From assembly GCF_000247695.1 (NCBI RefSeq), contig NW_004624747.1, positions 27,688,947 to 27,752,946 of the forward strand: a DNA stretch of 64,000 nt. The letters run 5' to 3'. Below the pieces are notes generated by a model that saw nothing but the letters and a program-made list of their open reading frames with translations, did not search any database and was not told the DNA's origin. Shown piece after piece: positions 60,201-64,000 of this stretch (its first letter is position 1; every line of letters begins with the position of its first letter). The DNA comes from Heterocephalus glaber. Lineage: Eukaryota; Chordata; Mammalia; Rodentia; Bathyergidae. The translations under genes and the position numbers were made by a program.

Positions 60201-61393
60201 TACTATATGTATAACTTCCCTTATATGCGGAACTTCTATAATTTATATCCTTAATAACTTGCTTATTTATTTGACTTTTTGTATTTAGGTTGTGGAAATA
60301 AAACTACAAGTAGAATTAGAAGAAAAAAGGAAAAAGGCCTTAAATTTACAGAAAGTTTCTAGGAGAGGTATGGTTTTTCTTTTTTTTTTTAGATGTGATT
60401 TTTTTTTTTTAAAAGCACTAGAAGGGCTGGAAGTATAGCTCAGAGGTACAGCACATGCTTAGCATGTGTGAGGTCCTAGGTTCACTCCCTGGTGCCACGA
60501 AAAGGAAGAAAAACGAGCCTGAACAGTTTTCATGGTGCCCTTTGCTCAGATTCTGCTAACCCGGCAACCTCCTGGTGCCCTGGCCCTGTGAGCCAGGGCA
60601 GGCCTGGGTCAGGGAGACCTTTTGGTACAAGTGCTGTACCTCAGCATTGCACTTTTCAGTGTGTGACGCATCCAGCTCTGGACTGCAGCTCTTGTGAGAC
60701 ACATGAGCGTGAACCAGTGCCTTAACATTAGTAACTTGGGGATGCTGGGCATCAGGGCTGTGGATGGCAAGGGGAATTTATTGAGGCCTGTGCCAGGCCT
60801 GGGTCCCTTGGGGCCATTACTCCTTCATGTGTGTTGGCGGCAGCTGCCTCCAGTCATTGGTTTCCTGGACCTGCTGGGACCAGTGCAGGCAGCATTCCCT
60901 GTTCTTCAGTGTCTTGGGGAGGGGGGCCGGCTCATCTTACCAATGGGGAGACTGAGCCCCACAGATGCCCACTGCTAAAGTCACAAAGCTGTGAGGGGAA
61001 AGTCACTGTCTCAGGCCCCAGAAGGAAGGAGGTGGGGCTCGCACTTCTGTCTTTCCTTGCATGGTGGCAGTGGTGGAGCAAAGAGTATCATCTTTCCGCA
61101 CCTCTAGTGACAGCTAATCGTGTCTCTTGTCTTTAGGAAGAGAGTCTCGATCTAAGGGATTTGATGCACTGTCAGAACACTTCTTGGTAGGTTCACAGTG
61201 TTACTGCACTCTGAAGAATGGAAGCCATGTAGGATGGCCCTGGGATGCTCAGGGCTCCCTATTGCCCTCAAGGGTGTGCCACATGGACACTTTTGTGACT
61301 CTCGATCTCATGTTTGTGGTTTTATTCTGTTTCAGGATTCAGGACTCTCTGGAAGAAAGAGAAAAGCTAGCACATGTCTGACGGATGATGAAG
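34874..61393 (+). CDS. EP400: EP400 chromatin remodeller, 5' part (3' end outside window)
   Basis: EP400 (p400) is the SWI/SNF-family ATPase of the TIP60/NuA4-type complex that exchanges H2A.Z and supports transcription and DNA repair. Eleven coding exons give about 945 residues, near 30 percent of the roughly 3160 of human; the last visible exon ends mid-codon, so the gene continues past the window. Exons: 34874-36208 (coding part), 37978-38088, 49446-49533, 51072-51179, 51648-52033, 54071-54364, 55781-55966, 59751-59891, 60289-60367, 61137-61186, 61336-61393. All joins keep frame with AG/GT borders. The start [12 protein letters not shown] matches the known N terminus; an in-frame TGA at 34859-34861 shows no longer N terminus in this exon. 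Order: Gln/Pro/Ser-rich N terminus, acidic Glu run, further low-complexity segments, HSA domain. The helicase motifs are not in the window. Confidence 0.97.
36725..36903 (-). mobile_element. ID-B1 composite SINE (B4-like)
   Basis: aatcaaacccagggc and gagctgtattcccagcc, then B1 body gagacaagttctcac to gtctgtcaccac. Confidence 0.82.
36942..37027 (+). mobile_element. ID-type SINE
   Basis: ggccggggatttagctcag to tttgatccccggtacc plus A-run; target duplication not clear. Confidence 0.92.
40020..40372 (-). mobile_element. Three SINEs in tandem (ID-like, duplicated B1, B1)
   Basis: Diverged ID-like copy at 40020-40085; duplicated-type B1 at 40094-40250 (two ttgaactca segments); a third B1 copy at 40251-40372 (gaggcagggtcttgc to gtgtgccaccgtgcc). 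All inverted. Confidence 0.8.
41325..41469 (-). mobile_element. B1-type SINE with internal duplication
   Basis: gagacaggattttgc, duplicated segment, then cctcctgcctcagcctcc and gggattacaggtc. Confidence 0.82.
42089..42250 (+). mobile_element. B1-type SINE with internal duplication, sense
   Basis: agccgggcgtggtaatgc to ctacatagtgag, then a second ggcctgaactacaaaggg segment and gagaccctgcctc with A-run; flanks aaaagatggtc and aaaagattgtc. Confidence 0.9.
42372..42515 (-). mobile_element. Truncated ID-B1 composite SINE
   Basis: gtactgaggatggaacc and gagctacacccccttgccc, then gagatgaaatcttgc to cgtcttcctg, where it stops. Confidence 0.72.
42818..42890 (-). mobile_element. ID-type SINE with internal deletion
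   Basis: Goes from gattgaactcggg straight to cggcgaaaccactgagc, missing about 20 bases in the middle, yet flanked by a perfect 9-bp duplication tacatatgg. Confidence 0.92.
43423..43517 (-). mobile_element. ID-type SINE, diverged
   Basis: TTTA-rich tail, ggtaccagggattgaactc, ending cagctaaatccctgcc. Confidence 0.88.
44621..44742 (+). mobile_element. B1-type SINE, sense
   Basis: gccgggtgtggtaatgc to gtgagaccctgtctc with A-rich tail; flanks agcttcag and ggcttcag. Confidence 0.88.
45041..45130 (-). mobile_element. ID-type SINE
   Basis: ggtaccggggattgaactc to ccaaatccccggccc after a long T-run; flanks agtgatatctt and agtgttatctt. Confidence 0.93.
45200..45289 (+). mobile_element. ID-type SINE
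   Basis: ggctggagatttagctcag to gatccccggtacc with A tail; flanks aattaaaataactt and aattaaaatagctt. It lies 70 bases from an inverted copy. Confidence 0.93.
45856..45974 (+). mobile_element. B1-type SINE, sense
   Basis: gccaggtgtggtggcacagg to gcgagaccctgtctc with A tail; flanked by gttttctc. Confidence 0.9.
46028..46277 (-). mobile_element. B1-type SINE and ID-type SINE, both inverted
   Basis: B1 at 46028-46166 (gagacaaagtatcac to ccatacctggct). ID copy at 46178-46277 with TTTTA-rich tail, ggtaccggggatcaaac to gctaaatcctgggctc. Confidence 0.85.
46430..47470 (-). mobile_element. L1-derived remnant, minus strand
   Basis: gatttatttcacttaacatt and gtctcaaggtgcattcagg, gtgaagtccttgccttctaattcc and similar phrases fit the complement of old L1 sequence. 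Patchy and diverged; limits approximate. Confidence 0.6.
47855..47940 (+). mobile_element. Diverged ID-like SINE
   Basis: ggtggagctcagtgttagag, gcctggcatgcacaaggcc and ggttccgtccccaac: closer to the generic rodent ID than to the young family. Confidence 0.78.
48432..48612 (-). mobile_element. ID-B1 composite SINE (B4-like)
   Basis: ggtaccgggaattgaaccc to caagctgcacacccagc, then gttgcccaggctggcc and the B1 core. Confidence 0.8.
48667..48753 (+). mobile_element. ID-type SINE with 16-bp perfect target duplication
   Basis: Full-length sense copy flanked by agaattgagagaaagg on both sides with no mismatch, so it is among the youngest insertions here. Confidence 0.96.
49534..51071 (+). other. EP400: EP400 intron 4
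   Basis: No gene. 50050-50410 and 50600-51010 look like diverged L1 (for example ttaccctccagaggggcag), with an inverted ID-B1 composite at about 50415-50597. 49540-50040 shows nothing. Confidence 0.6.
52034..54070 (+). other. EP400: EP400 intron 6
   Basis: Contains one sense B1 SINE (52229-52350). The rest, 52360-54060, shows nothing I recognise. Confidence 0.65.
52229..52350 (+). mobile_element. B1-type SINE, sense
   Basis: ctaggcatgatggctcacg to aactctgtttcaaaaac with A-rich tail. Confidence 0.88.
54882..54970 (+). mobile_element. ID-type SINE
   Basis: gactggagatttagctcag to tcaatccccagtacc, A-rich tail with AAAAAG units. Confidence 0.92.
55161..55253 (-). mobile_element. ID-type SINE with target duplication
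   Basis: gtaccagggattaaactc to gctaaatccccaacccc; flanks acaaacatttgggttttt and acaaacattgggttttt. Confidence 0.93.
55275..55448 (+). mobile_element. B1-ID composite SINE
   Basis: ctactcaggaggctgagg to agaccctacttcaaaa, then gctgaggatgtagctcagtg. Confidence 0.78.
56538..56745. repeat. Left LTR
   Basis: 208 bases from tgttggaaataag to caaaggcttaca; direct partner of 57897-58091. The two copies differ at many positions and by indels near the first 70 bases. Confidence 0.78.
57597..57679 (-). mobile_element. ID-type SINE inside the LTR element
   Basis: ggtaccagggattgaactc to ctaaatccccggccc; flanks tgactgtcctttt and tgactctcctttt. Confidence 0.93.
57897..58091. repeat. Right LTR
   Basis: 195 bases from tgttcaacac to aaaggctcaca, same direction as the left copy. 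Confidence 0.75.
58167..58271 (+). mobile_element. ID-type SINE inside a B1
   Basis: ggccagggatttagctcag to tcgatccccagtacc with a long A-rich tail; flanked by acaggtgtgtg, which belongs to the host B1. Confidence 0.93.
58823..58926 (+). mobile_element. ID-type SINE with target duplication
   Basis: ggctggggatttagctcag to ttcgatccctggtacc, A-rich tail; flanks cagtttaaagtggg and cagtttgaagtggg. Confidence 0.94.
58948..59028 (+). mobile_element. ID-type SINE
   Basis: ggctggggatttagctcagc to gatccccagtacc with A tail, 21 bases after the preceding copy. Confidence 0.93.
59060..59330 (+). mobile_element. B1-ID composite SINE interrupted by an ID SINE
   Basis: B1 part 59060-59180 (gccaggcatggtgttgc to accctgtctcaaaat); young ID SINE 59184-59275 flanked by ataaatag; ID-like part of the composite resumes at 59280 (gctgagaatgtagctcag). 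Confidence 0.85.
60289..61393 (+). other. EP400: EP400 exons 10-12
   Basis: Exons 60289-60367 ([18 protein letters not shown]), 61137-61186 ([17 protein letters not shown]) and 61336-61393 ([19 protein letters not shown]). They form the basic stretch between HSA and the acidic region before the ATPase. The last exon ends in phase 1 with the unusual donor gtctgt; the next exon is not found in the remaining 2.6 kb. Confidence 0.9.
60421..60505 (+). mobile_element. Diverged ID-like SINE
   Basis: gctggaagtatagctcagag, gcttagcatgtgtgagg and ggttcactccctggtgcc: the older generic rodent ID type, in EP400 intron 10. Confidence 0.82.
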
Positions 61394-61398
61394 GTCTG

Positions 61399-61431
61399 TC
61401 CCCTTCCCTTCCCTTCCCTTCCCTTCCCTTG
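61399..61431. repeat. Pentanucleotide repeat (CCCTT)n beside EP400 exon 12
   Basis: About six CCCTT units starting six bases after the exon 12 donor. Pyrimidine-pure on +. Confidence 0.95.
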
Positions 61432-64000
61432 GTGCCAGCTGTGCCCCAGGGTCCTTGGAGTCCACGGCACTGCAGTATGGGGGCCATGGTCTTGTTATTT
61501 TGAGCCAGCTGGAAAGCGTAAGCTCTGCATTTGTACAGGCTTCGCTCCATGTGCAGGGGTGCACAGGCATCTCTTGGTGTCTCTAGAAGGCTTGAGATGT
61601 TTTCTGGAACAACACAGTGGTATTTGCCTTTGTGAGGTTTGGAGCCCGGTGTATCTGGAAAGCAGTGGACCCACATGCTCTTGACGGCACAGGGCCATGT
61701 CCATTCCTGTCCTTGATGGGTATCCCTTGTGCATGGTGGTCACCATGCCAAGTGGTAGTTGGGTGGGTTGCCTGCTGTCACTCTCATGGCGTGGTCAGCG
61801 GGCCAGAGCTCTTGAGGAACACTTTTGTGATAGTCAGATGTGGGTACCCGAGTAGGGACACAGACAGGTGTGAGTGAGCTGAGGACAGCCTGTGGCCAGC
61901 AGTGTCCAACCTGTGTGCTGTGCATGTCAGGGCTGGGGCCTGAGGGAGGGGCAGGAGTAGGGTCTGTGGAAGCCCGTCTAACAGTGAGCAATCCCAGTAG
62001 GTGCCCGGCAAGGCTTGCAGTATTAGCAGTCACATGGTTTATTGACTTGGTTGGCAAAGTATGGTAACCTTTTCCAGATTTTGGGAGTTTAGTGTTTTGG
62101 TATGTACCGTTTCTTATTTGGAAGTTGACAGGGAGCATTTGGCCTAGTAACTGTCAAGAGTTAAGTTCTGTTGCAAGTGACAGAAACAAACAACAGTGGC
62201 TTGGGTGGACTGGAGCTTGGGGAACATGGCCCAGGGCTGGCATGGTGACTTGATAGTATTTTCAGAGCCCCCCCACTTTCTCCTGTGTGCTCCCCTGTCC
62301 TGTTACCAAGTGCCCCTTCCAGCTGCTTTCTTGGGCAGGCGGCTCCTGCAGCTCAGCTGTCTGCTGCAGTTCGAGCTGCAGTTGGAAGTGAAGGAAGAGA
62401 CAAATCAGGAGCACAGAGGGTGCCTTAAGCCCCTGGGATGAAGTGGGCGCCTCCCAGATCCTGGCCATGCTTCTTCCTGCACATCAGTGGCCAGCTGCTG
62501 CTGTAGGGGCTGGCCCGTGGTCGTGGTGCAGGTCTGTGGGGCTGGTGACTGCAGAGCAGGTGCTTTGGGTGGCTGGCAGTCTTGGCCACGTACAGTGATG
62601 TAGGTTGATGTCTCTGTGGGAGTCTCACTGATTGGGGGCATCTCATGGGGCAGGTTAGTTTGGGGAAATTGGAGAGCTCAGTAGAAGCCACTTTGCATGG
62701 TGGGCATGGGCTAATGTTGCCAATTTAAACTTCATTTTGAGGGAGATTTGATACCTTTCTTTCCTGACACTGATTTATTTTCCGCTTGTGTCTGAGTTTT
62801 CTGAATATCAGCACAGTTAGTAACTTTACCCCATGCAGCTGTGCAGTCATGTGCCCTTCTCCATCTGCACCTCCTGCACACCCCTATCCATCCCATGCCC
62901 TCTGCCCCTGGAGAGTAGTGGAGTTGGCCAGTGGAAGATGGGCAGTGATTTAACACATCACACCAGGCACCAAGTGTTTGGGTTGGTGCTGAAAGGAAGG
63001 TCAGAGAGACATCCGACTCACAGGTGAGTACTCCCAGTGCTCTACCTGGGGGTTGGCCTCAGACCCCACTGACATCGCCCTGTCTCCGTGGGTATTGTGA
63101 CTCTGTCTTCCTGGGCAGAGGTAGAAACATGGTGGGTGTGTGCATGTCTTGTCACCTGGGAAGTAATTGCGTCACTTCTTTGCAAGGGACACACTTTACT
63201 GGACTCTAATAGCCATTTCAGGGTTTGTGGAGAGTCCCTTCTCCACATTTGTTTTATTTTCTCATATTCCAAGGAGCCAGTTTAGATACTGAAGCAGACT
63301 TTTGTATATTTAACCAAATTTTCTTTAAAGAAGGATGTCTAAGTGGAACTCAGAGCAAACCAGCTTAGCTGCCTGGACTTTCCCTTTCCTTTTCCTGTGC
63401 ATTCTGCTCTGGCACCAGTAGTCAGAGGGGAGGACAGGCAGGATGAACTTCTGAGTGGGTACTGCCAGGGTGGCGTGTGTGTTCAGGAAGTATTGAGGTC
63501 TGGGGGCCTTGAGGTTGGCACCAGGTGCCTCTGTAGCCCTGGTGGGCGGTGGAGGTTCATAGGAAGGAGTGAGCACTTTGTGCGTGGGGAGGGGGAGCTG
63601 TTGGATTGTGTGCATATGTATTTGTTCGTGAGGGAAGAGAGGCAGAGGGGAGCATAGATGTCAGTGGGAGGAGCCCTGAAGAGGGGCCTGCTACTGAGGG
63701 AGGGCTGTGCAGCCCCCCTGGCCTGGTGAGTGGTGGAGAGCTGGTCCTCCAATGTGGGGTGCTCTGCTGTGGAGATGCTGGTGGAGCCGCTTTTTCTGCC
63801 ACAGGCCCAGACCCTCATTATCAGAGAGCTACAGGGTTTTCAGGGGGTCTGGAGAGCATGGAGCAAGAGGGCTGAGGCTGAGGAAGGCACCCACTGGGAG
63901 TGGCCCTCTCTGAGGGGTCGCAGGCAGCACTGTGGAGCTTTCCTGCTATGTAGCTTGGCAGTGATGGAAGGTGGGCCACTGTGTATGGGCCCGAGGAAGG
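61432..64000 (+). other. EP400: EP400 intron 12, start (to window edge)
   Basis: No further EP400 exon is seen; the expected acidic segment (DDEEET-type) that follows in human is absent here. No young SINE is present. The segment 62140-62230 (gcaagtgacagaaac) may be an old repeat, not identified. Confidence 0.6.

Noticed and set aside
34868..61393. Small nucleolar RNA in an EP400 intron
   Set aside because: Mammalian EP400 is known to host SNORA49, but I found no H/ACA hairpin pair with ANANNA and ACA boxes that I could support here; it may lie further downstream.
1..64000. CRISPR arrays, operons or prokaryotic islands
   Set aside because: Spliced mammalian genes and SINEs throughout; no regularly spaced repeat-spacer structure.

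Overview
The window is mammalian nuclear DNA carrying three protein-coding genes, all on the + strand: the 3' two-thirds of ULK1 (177 to about 8400), complete PUS1 (about 11940 to 18890) and the 5' end of EP400 (first exon near 20300, last exon in the window ending at 61393). The same gene order and orientation is known from human 12q24.33. Dense SINEs with an ID-like, tRNA-derived family (A box TAGCTCAGTGG, B box GTTCGATCC, 3' end GGTACC plus poly-A), B1-type 7SL SINEs and fused B1-ID composites point to a rodent. The ID sequence is not the mouse/rat or squirrel form I know; a castorimorph (beaver or kangaroo rat) is my best guess, made from memory and untested.

Layout. 1-8400: GC-rich, compact ULK1, 22 coding exons visible from the DFG motif of the kinase domain to the stop, with no SINE recognised in its introns. 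8400-11400: intergenic, with a SINE cluster. 11440-12480: CpG-rich PUS1 promoter and first exons; PUS1 has six coding exons. 18890-20383: intergenic and the EP400 CpG island. 20384-34838: EP400 intron 1, repeat-rich, with an assembly gap of 115 N inside a hAT transposon relic. 34839-36208: first coding exon of EP400, 445 codons. 36209-64000: introns and ten more coding exons, up to and including the HSA domain; the ATPase region lies beyond the window.

Functionally the genes are neighbours, not a pathway: ULK1 is the autophagy-initiating kinase, PUS1 a tRNA/mRNA pseudouridine synthase, and EP400 the SWI/SNF-type motor of the TIP60/NuA4-type chromatin complex.

I found no previously undescribed biological system. 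The most informative non-coding structures are in the EP400 introns: a hAT-Charlie element with readable target-site duplication nested in an older L1 and itself hit by four SINEs; a 75-bp hAT miniature element with a TCTAGA-type target site; an LTR element that split a B1 SINE, with a 4-bp duplication; and a triple NAG splice acceptor at EP400 exon 4.
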